DNA of 35,401 nucleotides from NCBI GenBank assembly GCA_003139795.1, contig PLGM01000154.1, forward strand, positions 60,309 through 95,709, read 5' to 3'. The DNA is from Acidobacteriaceae bacterium (lineage in GTDB: Bacteria > Acidobacteriota > Terriglobia > Terriglobales > Acidobacteriaceae). Below, piece after piece: positions 7,939-17,571 of this stretch (positions within the stretch are counted from its first letter, which is position 1; each line of letters starts with the position of its first letter). The notes beneath the pieces are model-generated. The model saw only the letters and a program-made list of their open reading frames with translations. It had not been told where the DNA came from and did no database searches. The translations under genes were made by a program, and so were the position numbers.

Positions 7939-8226
7939 TCAGCCGGCTGTAGGGTCTTCCGCCCGCCCGGCCTCTCGCTGCACGCGCAGTTCCTCCATCA
8001 CGGACTGGATCAGCGCCTTGGCGCCCTCCAGGCCGCCGAGAACCGCCTGCAGATCGAGGGCCGGCTTGGAAGGGTTGCGGGTGGAGGCGCAGTAGACTCC
8101 GTGCTGGCCTACCATGATCAGGGAGTCCGTCAGCAGATCCAGCGCCACCGCGAGCCTGCCCCGCTCCACGCCCATCATGAACTCATGCCGCTGCAGTTCC
8201 GTCCGCTTCTCGTCGAATACGCTCAT
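7939..8226 (-). CDS. Small protein of unknown function
   Basis: A 95-residue, probably cytosolic, mostly helical protein not recognised as a family. It begins MSVFDEKRTELQRHEFMMGV and contains an amphipathic middle part (RLAVALDLLTDSLIMVGQHG). The second half is also helical (AVLGGLEGAKALIQSVMEEL), with a short disordered tail. It lies alone between tRNA-Arg and the sugar isomerase-like gene on the same strand, with a weak GAGG just before the ATG at 8226. The reading frame has the base composition of its neighbours and no competing gene, but expression is inferred. Confidence 0.6.
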   Translation of the reverse strand: MSVFDEKRTELQRHEFMMGVERGRLAVALDLLTDSLIMVGQHGVYCASTRNPSKPALDLQAVLGGLEGAKALIQSVMEELRVQREAGRAEDPTAG

Positions 8227-8290
8227 ACCTCAAGCGTACCCGAAGAGGCGAGTGGTGGTCTCTTGCCGGTTGGCCGCGTGAAACCCGAAC

Positions 8291-9151
8291 TTAGACGTCC
8301 AGCTTGCGCATGTAGTCGGCATCGAGGCGGAGGGCTTCGATGGGGTCGATGTCGAACTCTTCCTGCTCAATGAAGTAGTGCTTGAGGCCGGTGGCGGCGC
8401 GGAGAATGGGTCGATAATCCATGCCGCCGCGTCCCATCACCGTGGAGTGGAACTGGCCTGTAGCGCCGCGCACCATGTCCTTGACGTGGAGCAGCGGGAA
8501 GCGCTGCGGCATCTTACTCAAATAGTCCACGGGGTTGCGCCCGGCAGCGAAGACCCAGCCGCAATCCATCTCGAAAACAACCAGCTTCGGGTCGGTGAGG
8601 CGCAGCAGCTCGTCGTAGAAGACCACTCCGCCCTCGTTGCCAAACTCCGGGCCGTGGTTGTGATAGCCGAAGGTCATGCCGGCGGCTTTCACCTTTTCGC
8701 CGATGCGGTTGAGCTCGCCCGCCACCCAACGCCAGTCGTCCAGGGTAAGCGGCCCCTTCGCCTGCGGATCGCGCCGCACCGGCGAGGGGGAGATGATGTA
8801 GTCGAGGCCGAGGTTGTGGCCGTATTCGATCAGCTCGTCGAGGCGTGGCCGGAGATCGCTGAGCGGATGGTGTGTGCTGATGCAGCGCAGGCCGGCCTGG
8901 TCCATGGCGTGGCGAAACTCGGCCGCAGTGCGGTTGTAGTAGCCGGCGGCCTCGACCTCGGTATAGCCGGCAGCCCGCAGTTTGCGCAGAGTGCCGTCAA
9001 AGTCCTTGGGCAGCAATTCGCGGACGCTGTAGAGTTGCAGCCCGATGGGCAGGCGGAGCGGTGCGGCGGCCAGACGGCCGGCGCCGGCACAGGCAGCGGC
9101 CACAGCCGCACCCGAGGCTTTCAAAAAAGTCCTGCGTGAGGTAAAGCTCAT
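8291..9151 (-). CDS. Exported sugar phosphate isomerase/epimerase-like TIM-barrel protein
   Basis: 286-residue protein of the xylose isomerase-like TIM-barrel superfamily (AP endonuclease family 2 fold). It starts with a Tat-type signal (SRRTFLKASG, residues 5-14, then an Ala-rich stretch), so it is probably exported folded. Barrel motifs include PIGLQLYSVRELL, AAGYTEVEAAGYY, MTFGYHNHGPEF, LVVFEMDCGWVFAAG and FPLLHVKDM; their His, Glu and Asp residues would form the metal site. It follows the Gfo/Idh/MocA gene by 27 bases, with GGGAG ahead of the ATG at 9151. This pairing is usual in inositol or uncommon-sugar catabolism. The substrate is unknown. Confidence 0.85.
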   Translation of the reverse strand: MSFTSRRTFLKASGAAVAAACAGAGRLAAAPLRLPIGLQLYSVRELLPKDFDGTLRKLRAAGYTEVEAAGYYNRTAAEFRHAMDQAGLRCISTHHPLSDLRPRLDELIEYGHNLGLDYIISPSPVRRDPQAKGPLTLDDWRWVAGELNRIGEKVKAAGMTFGYHNHGPEFGNEGGVVFYDELLRLTDPKLVVFEMDCGWVFAAGRNPVDYLSKMPQRFPLLHVKDMVRGATGQFHSTVMGRGGMDYRPILRAATGLKHYFIEQEEFDIDPIEALRLDADYMRKLDV

Positions 9152-9178
9152 TTGCGTTCTCCCTGGGAAGGGCTTGGC

Positions 9179-10540
9179 TCAGCCCTTGATGGTTTTTGTG
9201 GCCGCATCCCATGTGGCCACGGTGCGGTGAAAGTAAGAGTAGTTGGCCAGGTGACAGCCGATGGCGGCATTGTTGCCGAAAATCTCGTCTTCGACCACGT
9301 GCTGCCGGGTGTTGACGGCGCGGAAGAAGTTGGCGATGTGGTCGGCGGCGTCATCATAGCCACGGGGCACGGTGTAGGTCTCCACTGCGCCTTCAATCAT
9401 GGAGAGCGGCGGCGCCGGATGGGCCGCGCGCCACTCATCCATCCCCTGTTTCCGTTGCGCATCCGTCATGCCGTTCCAGCCATAACTTTCAAATCGCGGG
9501 GTCACGTCCTGGGGCGTGAGGGTGACGGAGTTGCCTGTGACCACCATCGTTCCCGTGGACCCAAAGAAACTGATCCGCTCGTCGGCGTCGTTGTTGTTCT
9601 GATTGCAGTGCAGATGCACCTGGATGCCGCCATTGGCTGAAGGGTAGTCGTAGACGGTCTCGAGCAGGTCGGGAAAGTCGCGGCCGTCCTTGTAGTGGTA
9701 GAGACCGCCGCTGGAGTAGGCGCGGCTAGCCACGGTGTTGATTCCGGTGATGACCTGAATGCCCGAGAGGAGGTGGACGAAGAGGTCGCCGCCCAGGCCT
9801 GAGCCGTAGTCGCGAAAGAGGCGCCAGCGGAAGAACCGGACCGGGTCAAAGGGATGTGGGGGTGCATCCTGGATAAAGCGGTCCCAATCGACGGTTTGTG
9901 GGCTAGCGTCGGCTGGAATGGGATAGACCCAGGCGCCGCCGGGCGAGTTGCGGTTCCACTGGGCGTCGATCGAATGGACCTCGCCGAGCCGGCCGGAGGC
10001 ATAGATATCCCGCGCCTTGGCGTAAAGGATGGAGCTTACACGCTGGCTTCCGGCCTGGAAGATGCGCTTGCCGGCCTCGACCGCCTCCACCATGGCCAGG
10101 CCGTCGGCCACCTTATGGGACATCGGCTTCTCGCAGTAGACGTCCTTGCCCGCCGCGACGGCGTCCAGCGTGACGCGGCGGTGCAGGTGGTCGGATGTGG
10201 CCACAAGCACTGCGTCCACATCCTTGCTGTCGAGGAAGACACGGTAGTCGCGGGTGGTGGGGATATCGCCGCCCCACGCTTCTTTGGCGGCCTGGTGGCG
10301 CGTTTCGTAGAGGTCGGCGGCGCCGACGCAGATCCCGGTGGGCACTTGGCGCGCGGCCCTGAGCAGGTCGCAGCCGCGAATGCCGGTACCGACAATGGCA
10401 AAGCGAATCCTGCGACTCGGGGCGGTTTGGGCGGCCAGCGCCGCCGGCTCGAGCATTGTGGTTTTCACGACCGCGCCCGCCGCAACAGCGCCCGCGCCCA
10501 AACGCACAAAATCCCGCCTGCTCATCGAAAATCGATTCAC
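9179..10540 (-). CDS. Tat-exported Gfo/Idh/MocA family oxidoreductase
   Basis: NAD(P)-dependent sugar-type dehydrogenase of 453 residues. It has a twin-arginine signal (SMSRRDFVRLGAG, residues 5-17), then the Rossmann dinucleotide motif AIVGTGIRGCD (48-58), the family motif CEKPM (136-140) and the C-terminal substrate domain. The start is placed at the GTG at 10540, which has AAGGAG eight bases upstream; the ATG at 10525 is the alternative. It is the first gene of an operon with the TIM-barrel protein and is divergent from the beta-helix gene. Export of a cofactor-dependent enzyme requires folding before Tat transport, as in glucose-fructose oxidoreductase of the same family. The substrate is not predictable. 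Confidence 0.88.
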   Translation of the reverse strand: MNRFSMSRRDFVRLGAGAVAAGAVVKTTMLEPAALAAQTAPSRRIRFAIVGTGIRGCDLLRAARQVPTGICVGAADLYETRHQAAKEAWGGDIPTTRDYRVFLDSKDVDAVLVATSDHLHRRVTLDAVAAGKDVYCEKPMSHKVADGLAMVEAVEAGKRIFQAGSQRVSSILYAKARDIYASGRLGEVHSIDAQWNRNSPGGAWVYPIPADASPQTVDWDRFIQDAPPHPFDPVRFFRWRLFRDYGSGLGGDLFVHLLSGIQVITGINTVASRAYSSGGLYHYKDGRDFPDLLETVYDYPSANGGIQVHLHCNQNNNDADERISFFGSTGTMVVTGNSVTLTPQDVTPRFESYGWNGMTDAQRKQGMDEWRAAHPAPPLSMIEGAVETYTVPRGYDDAADHIANFFRAVNTRQHVVEDEIFGNNAAIGCHLANYSYFHRTVATWDAATKTIKG

Positions 10541-10775
10541 CGGAGGCTCTCCTTTACGACCGCCATTCTCGCTCTCGGGGCTGCATCGTGTCCAGAAGCG
10601 CAAAAAGCGGGGGGATTGTGAATCGCCATTCAGATGAATACCATACGAACTGGGATGCGGCGGGGAAGACCCGGCGCACCGAGCTGCCTGCAGGTTGAAC
10701 GCGGCACTGTGGCGGAGCTCGGTATGGGCCGGAATGGCGGCAGGTCATCAAACAGCTATTTGAAGGCGCGGAGAG
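10541..10775. other. Divergent intergenic region between the oxidoreductase and beta-helix genes
   Basis: 235 bases separate the two divergent genes and should hold both promoters. Ribosome-binding sites are visible at each edge (AAGGAG for the minus gene, GGAGAG just before the plus gene). No convincing operator, repeat or small gene is seen in between. Confidence 0.4.
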
Positions 10776-12569
10776 ATGAACGAATGGATGCATAGCGGCC
10801 TGCGCAGGGCCGGGGATTTGAGAGCGGCCATAGGGTTCGGCCTGCTGACGGGGCTGCTGGCGCACTCCGCCGCTGCGGCGGCAATGGCCGCCAGCGGGTC
10901 AAAGGCGAGTTTGGGGCCGGATTTCGGGCCTAATGTGCTGATCTTCAACCCATCGATGCCGACGGCTGCGATCCAGGAGCAGATCGACAGGGTTTACTCT
11001 CTCCAGCGTCAAAATGAGTTCGGTCCGGAGCGGAATGCGCTGCTGTTCAGGCCCGGCGACTACAAGTTGGACGTGCCGGTGGGCTTCTACACGGAGGTGA
11101 TGGGATTGGGCGCCTCGCCGGACGGCGTTCACATCACGGGCAATGTGCACGCAGACGCCAGCTTGAGGAACAACAACGCGACGTGCACCTTCTGGCGCGC
11201 GGCGGAGGGCTTTTCGGTGACGCCGGCGGCCGGGACGGCGAGCGGGACGATGCAGTGGGCGGTTTCGCAGGCCGTTCCCTTCCGCCGCATGCATGTGCTC
11301 GGGAACTTGGTGCTGCACCAGAACGGGGGCTGGGCCAGCGGCGGCTGGATGTCGGACTCGCTGGTGGACGGCAATGTGGGTTCCGGCTCGCAGCAGCAGT
11401 GGATCTCGCGCAACAGCGAATGGGGCAGCTGGACGGGCTCGAACTGGAATATGGTTTTCGTGGGCGTGGTGCATCTGCCGGAAGGTGAATGGCCCAAGCC
11501 TCCGTATACCAAGGTTGCCGAGACTCCGGTTGTGCGCGAGAAGCCTTTTCTGGAGGTGGATGCGGAGGGGCGGTACAGCGTGCGGGTTCCCTCGCTGGTT
11601 CGCAATACCGCGGGGATCACTTGGCGGGGCGGATCGACGCCGGGGAAGTCGATTCCGATCAGCCGGTTCTACATTGCGCGGGCAGGCGTGGACACGGCGG
11701 CGACGATCAATGCGCAACTGGATGCGGGCAAGAATCTGTTGCTGACGCCGGGGATTTACGAGCTGACGGAGGCCATCCGCATGAGCCGGCCCGATACGGT
11801 GGTGATGGGGCTGGGATTTGCGACGCTGCGGCCCACCAAAGGCACGGCGGCAATGACTACCGCGGATGTAGACGGGCTGATCGTCGCCGGGCTGCTGTTC
11901 GACGCGGGGGCCGAGACGTCGCCCGTACTGCTGGAGGTGGGGCCGGAGGGGAGCAAGGCCAGTCACGCCAAAAGCCCTATCTCTCTCCACGATGTGTTCT
12001 TTCGCGTGGGCGGGGCAGGGGTGGGCCGCGCGAAGGTCAACCTCAGAATCAACAGCAACGACACGATTGTGGACCACACCTGGATCTGGCGCGCGGATCA
12101 CGGCGCGGGGGTGGGCTGGAACCTGAATGGCAGCGCCAACGGGCTGGTGGTGAATGGGAACAACGTCACGGTTTATGGACTGTTCGTGGAACATCACCAG
12201 GAGTTTCAGGTGCTGTGGAACGGCAACAGCGGGAGGACTTACTTTTATCAGTCGGAGATTCCCTACGATCCGCCGGACCAGGCGAGCTATGCCAGCGGGC
12301 CGGGTACAAACGGCTGGGCCTCGTACAAGGTGGCCGATGGAGTGACGAGCCACGAGGCGTGGGGGCTGGGCGTGTACTCGGTGTTCCGGCATCCGAACGT
12401 GGTGCTGAGCCGGGCTATTGAGGTTCCGCGAGCGCCGGGAGTGAAGTTCCACCATATGATCACCGTGGCGCTGGATAACCTGGGCGAAATCTCGAACGTG
12501 ATCGACGATGCGGGCGGACCTACCTCGACCAACCCGCGGGTTACGCCCAGAGTGACCGAATTCCCCTGA
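10776..12569 (+). CDS. Secreted right-handed beta-helix protein
   Basis: 597-residue protein with an N-terminal export signal (a hydrophobic, Ala-rich run to about residue 40). The body is one long repetitive region of short strands typical of a parallel beta-helix: ALLFRPGDYKLDVPVGFYTE, KNLLLTPGIYELTEAIRMS, VVMGLGFATL, LHDVFFRVGGAGVG and VNGNNVTVYGLFVEHH. Long relatives in actinobacteria are often labelled adenylyl cyclase or coagulation factor 5/8 type protein. I see no cyclase domain, and the body resembles the polysaccharide-acting beta-helix families (pectate lyase or GH55-like) in architecture only. The ribosome-binding site GGAGAG precedes the ATG at 10776. A role in polysaccharide binding or cleavage outside the cytoplasm is inference. 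Confidence 0.78.
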   Translation: MNEWMHSGLRRAGDLRAAIGFGLLTGLLAHSAAAAAMAASGSKASLGPDFGPNVLIFNPSMPTAAIQEQIDRVYSLQRQNEFGPERNALLFRPGDYKLDVPVGFYTEVMGLGASPDGVHITGNVHADASLRNNNATCTFWRAAEGFSVTPAAGTASGTMQWAVSQAVPFRRMHVLGNLVLHQNGGWASGGWMSDSLVDGNVGSGSQQQWISRNSEWGSWTGSNWNMVFVGVVHLPEGEWPKPPYTKVAETPVVREKPFLEVDAEGRYSVRVPSLVRNTAGITWRGGSTPGKSIPISRFYIARAGVDTAATINAQLDAGKNLLLTPGIYELTEAIRMSRPDTVVMGLGFATLRPTKGTAAMTTADVDGLIVAGLLFDAGAETSPVLLEVGPEGSKASHAKSPISLHDVFFRVGGAGVGRAKVNLRINSNDTIVDHTWIWRADHGAGVGWNLNGSANGLVVNGNNVTVYGLFVEHHQEFQVLWNGNSGRTYFYQSEIPYDPPDQASYASGPGTNGWASYKVADGVTSHEAWGLGVYSVFRHPNVVLSRAIEVPRAPGVKFHHMITVALDNLGEISNVIDDAGGPTSTNPRVTPRVTEFP

Positions 12570-12719
12570 CGATGCGCGGTTTGCACCGGGCTGAACCCGC
12601 CGGCCCCTGGTCCCGTCCGCCGCGGAGGATGAGGCCTGGGAGTGCGGCGGCCAGCACGGACTCTGGAGCGCAGCGAAACGCCCGGCGGTGAATCATGGGA
12701 GAATGGAAGGGTAAACGTT

Positions 12720-14438
12720 ATGACAAACGAGAACTCTTCAGAAATCCTGCCGGCCGCTGCAAACACCTCTGAGCCCGTTGAAGAACCCACCGAGTCCTTT
12801 GCAGACCTGCTTTCCGCATTCGAACGCACCCACTCGCACAAATCCGAGCCCGGTTCAAGACAGTTGGAGGGCACGGTCGTCTCCGTCTCCGCCGACCAGG
12901 TGTTTCTGGACATCGGCTACAAGGCAGAGGGCGTTCTGCCCCGCTCGGCCTTCGACAACAACGCCGATGGGGTGAAGGTGGGCGATAGTTTTCCGGTCTC
13001 CGTGACGGGACGCAACGAAGAACACTATTACGAGCTGTCGCGGTTCAAGGTGGCGCAGCCGCGGGACTGGTCGGCTCTCGAAGCCGCCTTTGCCGAAAAG
13101 CTGGCGGTGGTGGGCACGGTGACGGGCGTGGTGAAGGGCGGCCTGAATGTGGATGTGGGCGTGCGCGCCTTCATGCCGGCCAGCCGCAGCGGCACCAAGG
13201 ACGCGGCGGAGCTGGAGGCGCTGGTGGGAACGGAGATTACCTGCCGCATTACCAAGCTCGACGTGAGAGACGAAGACGTGGTGGTGGACCGGCGGGTGGT
13301 GCTGGAAGAGCAGGCGCGCGGGTTGCAGGAGGGCCGCTACGCCGCCATGAAGGAAGGCGACTTGGTCACGGGCAAGGTGCGCAGCCTGGTCCCGTACGGG
13401 GCATTCGTCGACCTGGGCGGCATGGACGGGCTGCTGCACGTGAGCGATATTTCGCACAGCCGGGTGAACAAGCCGGAAGACGTATTGGCGGTGGGCCAGG
13501 AACTGCAGGTGAGGATTCTCAAGATCGATCAGGAGACGAAGAAGATTTCGCTCGGCCTGAAGCAACTGCAGGCGGAGCCGTGGGACAACGCGGGAGGGCG
13601 CTTTCTGGCGGGACAGCGGATTACCGGAACGGTGACGCGGCTGGCCGATTTTGGCGCATTTGTGGAGATCGAACCGGGGCTGGAGGGGCTGATTCATATT
13701 TCGGAGATGTCGTGGGGCAAAAAGGTTCGGCACCCGAGCGACATTCTGAAGCAAGGCGACCGGGTGGACGCCGTGATTCTCGGTATCAAGCCCGAAGAGC
13801 GGCGGATCTCTCTCGGCCTGAAGCACGCGTTGAGCGATCCGTGGCTCGAGGTGCAGCGGAAGTTCCCCGTAGGCTCGCAGATTGAAGGGCCGGTGACCAA
13901 GCTGATGAACTTCGGAGCGTTTGTGCAACTGGCCGACGGGATTGAGGGGCTGGTGCATGTGAGCGAGATTTCGGCCGAGAAGCGCATCAATCATCCTCAG
14001 GATGTTTTGCGGGCTGGGCAGATCGTCAAGGCGCAAGTCCTCGCCATCGACCCCGAAAAGCGCCAGATCAAGCTGAGCATGAAGCAGCTTATCCCCACGG
14101 ACATCGATGAATACATTGCCGAGCACAAGGCGGGGGACTTAGTTTCCGGGCGCGTGATGGAGCTGTCAGGGTCTCACGTGGTGGTGGAATTGGGCGAAGG
14201 CATTCGCGCTGTCTGCCACGGCGCCGCTCCCCGCACGGCTGGCGCAGTGGCTGTGGAGACGAAGAGCGAAGGCAAGGCGGATTTGTCGTCGCTGTCGTCG
14301 TTGTTGAGCGCGCGGTGGAAGGGCAATGCGCCGGCAGAATCGGCCAAGCCGGAGCCGCTGAGCGAGGGGAAGATTCGCAGCTTCAGGATCGTGAAGCTAG
14401 ATGCGGAAGGCAAAAAGATCGAAGTGGAGCTGGCCTAG
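12720..14438 (+). CDS. rpsA: 30S ribosomal protein S1
   Basis: 572-residue S1 that helps the 30S subunit bind and unfold mRNA. Six S1/OB-fold units can be traced, starting near residues 49, 130, 212, 297, 383 and 470. Units 3-5 are the most conserved (for example VPYGAFVDLGGMDGLLHVSD and NFGAFVQLADGIEGLVHVSE). The sixth is degenerate and split by a Ser-rich insert before the terminal KLDAEGKKIEVELA. The start is the ATG at 12720, with GGAAGG upstream; the frame is open 26 codons further but shows no S1 similarity there. It is a single-gene unit facing the convergent glpD, whose stop is only ten bases away. Confidence 0.95.
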   Translation: MTNENSSEILPAAANTSEPVEEPTESFADLLSAFERTHSHKSEPGSRQLEGTVVSVSADQVFLDIGYKAEGVLPRSAFDNNADGVKVGDSFPVSVTGRNEEHYYELSRFKVAQPRDWSALEAAFAEKLAVVGTVTGVVKGGLNVDVGVRAFMPASRSGTKDAAELEALVGTEITCRITKLDVRDEDVVVDRRVVLEEQARGLQEGRYAAMKEGDLVTGKVRSLVPYGAFVDLGGMDGLLHVSDISHSRVNKPEDVLAVGQELQVRILKIDQETKKISLGLKQLQAEPWDNAGGRFLAGQRITGTVTRLADFGAFVEIEPGLEGLIHISEMSWGKKVRHPSDILKQGDRVDAVILGIKPEERRISLGLKHALSDPWLEVQRKFPVGSQIEGPVTKLMNFGAFVQLADGIEGLVHVSEISAEKRINHPQDVLRAGQIVKAQVLAIDPEKRQIKLSMKQLIPTDIDEYIAEHKAGDLVSGRVMELSGSHVVVELGEGIRAVCHGAAPRTAGAVAVETKSEGKADLSSLSSLLSARWKGNAPAESAKPEPLSEGKIRSFRIVKLDAEGKKIEVELA

Positions 14439-14448
14439 GCGCTAACCT

Positions 14449-16014
14449 TCACACCACCCTATATTGCTCCGCCAATGCGCGGAACTCGCTTACTTGCACC
14501 TCAATCCACGCTTCATCGCGGCCTAGCTCGGCGGCTAGCAGTTTGGCTACCGGGTCGGCCATGGCGATGGCTGCGCTGGCGTTGAGAAACAGGGCGCGGG
14601 TGTGGCGGGCGAGCACGTCTTCGACGGTGCGGGCCATCTCGGCGCGGGCGGCCCAGACAACTTCGGCGGCGATGTAGGGAAGCGCGGGATGGAGTTGCAC
14701 GGCCAGGGCGGGGTCCTCGGCAAGCGTGCGAATCGATTCCGCATCGGAGCCGTAGACGGCAAGACTGTCCTCTGGGCTGCCCTGCGCGGCGGCGTCCTCA
14801 AGATAGCCGTGAATGCGCAGGTTCTTTGTGGTGCACTCAACGTCTGGGAGTTTGCCCAGGGTGATGGCGTGGTCCACGCAGTCCTCGGCCATGTGGCGGT
14901 AGGTGGTCCACTTGCCGCCGGTGATGGTGAGCAGGCCGGAAGTGTCCACGTGAATGACGTGGTCGCGCGAGAGGGCGGAGGTCTTGCCTTCACCCTTCAC
15001 CAGCGGGCGCAGGCCGACGTAGACGGCGAGCACGTCGGCGCGGCTGGGCGGGCGGACAAAGAAACGCGCTGCCGTCTCCAGGATGAATTCGATCTCCTCA
15101 TCGAGCGGGCGGGGTTCCAGGCTGGGCGCGTCGACGGGCGTGTCGGTGGTGCCGGCGACGGCGTGGCCGTGCCAGGGAATCACGAAGAGGATGCGGCCAT
15201 CGCTGGTGCGCGGGACCATGAGCGCTGTCTCGCTCTTGAGGAACGAGCGGTCGAAGACCAGGTGAATGCCCTGGCTGGTGACCACCAGCGGGTCTGCGGC
15301 GGGATCGGCCATCTGGCGGATTGAATCGGTAAAAACTCCGGTCGCGTTCACGACGATGCGTGCGGAAATGGCGAGTTCTTCGCCGGTTTCCTCATCGCGC
15401 GCCAGCATGCCGTTGACATAGCCGTCGGGGTCGCGCTGGAGGCCGGTGACGGGGCAGTAATTCAGGAGCGTGGCGCCGTGATCGGCGGCCGTCATGGCGA
15501 GATGAATGAGCAGGCGCGCATCGTCAAACTGGCCGTCGTAGTAGACCACGCCGCCGCGCAGCTCTTCGGGCTCCAGTGCGGGCAGGCGTTCGAGGGTTTC
15601 TTCCTTCGAGAGCAGCTTGGATGCGCCAAAACCGTATTTGCCGGCCAGCATGTCATAGAGCTTGAGGCCGATGCCGTAAAACGGCGCCTCCCACCAGGAG
15701 TAGTTGGGGACAACGAAGGCCAGATCGTGGACCAGGTGGGGCGCATTCCGGCGCATCAGGCCACGCTCTTTGAGGGCCGACATGACCAGGGGGATGTTGC
15801 CCTGCTCCAGGTAGCGGACGCCGCCGTGGACCAGTTTCGTGCTGCGGCTGCTGGTGCCCTTGCCAAAGTCGTGGGCCTCCAGGAGGACCACACTGAACCC
15901 GCGCGCGGCGGCATCCACGGCCACGCCTGCACCGGTGGCCCCGCCACCGACGACTGCAATGTCCCACGGCTGTTGCCGCTCCCGGACGTTGCGCACCATC
16001 TCTTCTCTGCGCAT
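14449..16014 (-). CDS. glpD: Glycerol-3-phosphate dehydrogenase, FAD-dependent
   Basis: Membrane-associated flavoenzyme that oxidises glycerol-3-phosphate to dihydroxyacetone phosphate and passes electrons to quinone. The N-terminal FAD-binding motif is DIAVVGGGATGAGVAVDAAA (residues 18-37). Family blocks GTSSRSTKLVHGGVRYLEQG, VVVTSQGIHLVFD and LLTITGGKWTTYRHMAED are all present. The 521-residue length is normal. The start is the ATG at 16014 with GGAG six bases upstream; a TTG four codons earlier is possible but lacks that spacing. It lies 72 bases downstream of glpK on the same strand, so the pair forms a glycerol-use operon. Confidence 0.95.
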   Translation of the reverse strand: MRREEMVRNVRERQQPWDIAVVGGGATGAGVAVDAAARGFSVVLLEAHDFGKGTSSRSTKLVHGGVRYLEQGNIPLVMSALKERGLMRRNAPHLVHDLAFVVPNYSWWEAPFYGIGLKLYDMLAGKYGFGASKLLSKEETLERLPALEPEELRGGVVYYDGQFDDARLLIHLAMTAADHGATLLNYCPVTGLQRDPDGYVNGMLARDEETGEELAISARIVVNATGVFTDSIRQMADPAADPLVVTSQGIHLVFDRSFLKSETALMVPRTSDGRILFVIPWHGHAVAGTTDTPVDAPSLEPRPLDEEIEFILETAARFFVRPPSRADVLAVYVGLRPLVKGEGKTSALSRDHVIHVDTSGLLTITGGKWTTYRHMAEDCVDHAITLGKLPDVECTTKNLRIHGYLEDAAAQGSPEDSLAVYGSDAESIRTLAEDPALAVQLHPALPYIAAEVVWAARAEMARTVEDVLARHTRALFLNASAAIAMADPVAKLLAAELGRDEAWIEVQVSEFRALAEQYRVV

Positions 16015-16086
16015 TATTCGCTCCAATGCAACTTCCAGCCCCCACCGAGACGCAAGAAGCCAAGCACGCAGCTTGCAGACAGCTTC

Positions 16087-17571
16087 TTACGCGCTCCAGT
16101 TCTTTGCCCGTTCGACAGCCCGCTGCCATTGCGCGCGGCGCTGGGCGCGAACGGCGGAATCCATTCGCGGTTCAAAGCGCGCGTCGTTTTGGCGTCTGGC
16201 GCGCAACTCCTCAGGGTTGGCCCAGAAGCCCGTCGCCAATCCTGCCAGATAGGCGGCGCCCAAAGCTGTGGTCTCCGTCACCTGAGGACGCACTACCGGG
16301 ACGCCGAGCAGGTCGGCCTGGAACTGCATCAGCAGATTGTTGACCGCGGCGCCGCCGTCCACGCGGAGGGCTGCCAGGGGGGTGGTCTCGCTCTGGACGG
16401 CCTCAAGCACGTCGGCCACCTGGAAGGCGATGCTCTCCAGGGCTGCACGGGCAATGTGGGCGGGCGAGGTGTCGCGGCGAAGGCCGATGATGAGGCCGCC
16501 GGCGTGCGCATCCCAGTGAGGCGCGCCGAGGCCCACAAAGGCCGGGACAAAGACCACGCCGCCTGTGTCGGGCACGCTGGCGGCGAGGGCTTCGACCTCG
16601 GCCGAGGAGCCGATCAGTTTGAGGTTGTCGCGCAACCACTGGACAACAGCGCCGCCGATGAAGATGCTGCCTTCGAAGGCGTATTCAAGGCGATGTTGGG
16701 CGCTGGCGGCGAGCGTGGTGATGAGGCGGTTCTTGGAGCGCACGAATTCGGCGCCGATGTTCTGGAGCAGGAAGCAGCCGGTGCCGTAGGTGTTTTTGGC
16801 CTCGCCCGCGGCCCAGCACAACTGGCCAAAGAGGGCGGCCTGCTGGTCGCCGGCGATGCCCGCGACGGCCGCGCCACCCAGGCCGAGGGTAGTGGTGACT
16901 TCGCCGGCCATTTGGCTGGACCAGACCACTTCAGGGAGCAGGCTCTCGGGGATATCGAAGATGCGCAGCAGTTCGGGGTCCCACTCGCCCTTGACGATGT
17001 TGAAGAGCAGGGTGCGGGAGGCATTTGTAACATCAGTCACGTGGCGGCTGCCGCTCGTCAGGTGCCAGATGAGCCAACTGTCGACAGTGCCGAAGGCCAG
17101 CTCGCCGCGGTCGGCGCGGGCGCGGGCGCCGGGGACGTGATCGAGGATCCAGGCGACTTTGGTGGCGGAGAAATAGGGATCGAGGACGAGGCCGGTGCGG
17201 TTGGAGACGTCTTCCCCGGCGCCGCTCTCTTCGAGAGCCGCGCAGCGCGAAGCCGTGCGGCGATCCTGCCAGACGATGGCGGGATGGATGGGCTTGCCGG
17301 TGGCGCGGTCCCACACAATCACGGTCTCGCGCTGGTTGGTGATGCCGATGGCAGCCAGGTCCCTGGGCCGCGCGCCGACCTTGCCGAGCGCTTCCACGGC
17401 GCAGCTCAACTGGCTGGTGAGAATTTCGGTGGGGTCGTGCTCGACCCATCCCGACTGGGGATAGAACTGCTCGAACTCGTGCTGCGCCGCGGCGGCAATG
17501 GCGCCCGCCTCGTCAAACAGAATCGCGCGGGAACTGGTGGTTCCCTGGTCCAGTGCAAGGATGTATGCCAT
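16087..17571 (-). CDS. glpK: Glycerol kinase
   Basis: Phosphorylates glycerol with ATP to glycerol-3-phosphate, the substrate of the downstream glpD product. The FGGY-kinase N-terminal phosphate motif [16 protein letters not shown] is at residues 5-20. Further hallmarks are [51 protein letters not shown] and the C-terminal [22 protein letters not shown]. The 494-residue length matches the family. The start is the ATG at 17571, which begins the conserved [10 protein letters not shown]; upstream codons in frame have no similarity. No glycerol facilitator or glpR-type regulator is in the window. Confidence 0.96.
   Translation of the reverse strand: MAYILALDQGTTSSRAILFDEAGAIAAAAQHEFEQFYPQSGWVEHDPTEILTSQLSCAVEALGKVGARPRDLAAIGITNQRETVIVWDRATGKPIHPAIVWQDRRTASRCAALEESGAGEDVSNRTGLVLDPYFSATKVAWILDHVPGARARADRGELAFGTVDSWLIWHLTSGSRHVTDVTNASRTLLFNIVKGEWDPELLRIFDIPESLLPEVVWSSQMAGEVTTTLGLGGAAVAGIAGDQQAALFGQLCWAAGEAKNTYGTGCFLLQNIGAEFVRSKNRLITTLAASAQHRLEYAFEGSIFIGGAVVQWLRDNLKLIGSSAEVEALAASVPDTGGVVFVPAFVGLGAPHWDAHAGGLIIGLRRDTSPAHIARAALESIAFQVADVLEAVQSETTPLAALRVDGGAAVNNLLMQFQADLLGVPVVRPQVTETTALGAAYLAGLATGFWANPEELRARRQNDARFEPRMDSAVRAQRRAQWQRAVERAKNWSA

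Noticed and set aside
10776-12569. Adenylyl cyclase as the name for the beta-helix protein
   Set aside because: No class III or other cyclase motif can be seen; the name seems to be inherited from automatic annotation of relatives.
12855-14126. 423-codon minus-strand frame opposite rpsA
   Set aside because: The His/Leu/Arg-rich translation is typical of antisense to a GC-rich gene, while rpsA has six S1 units.
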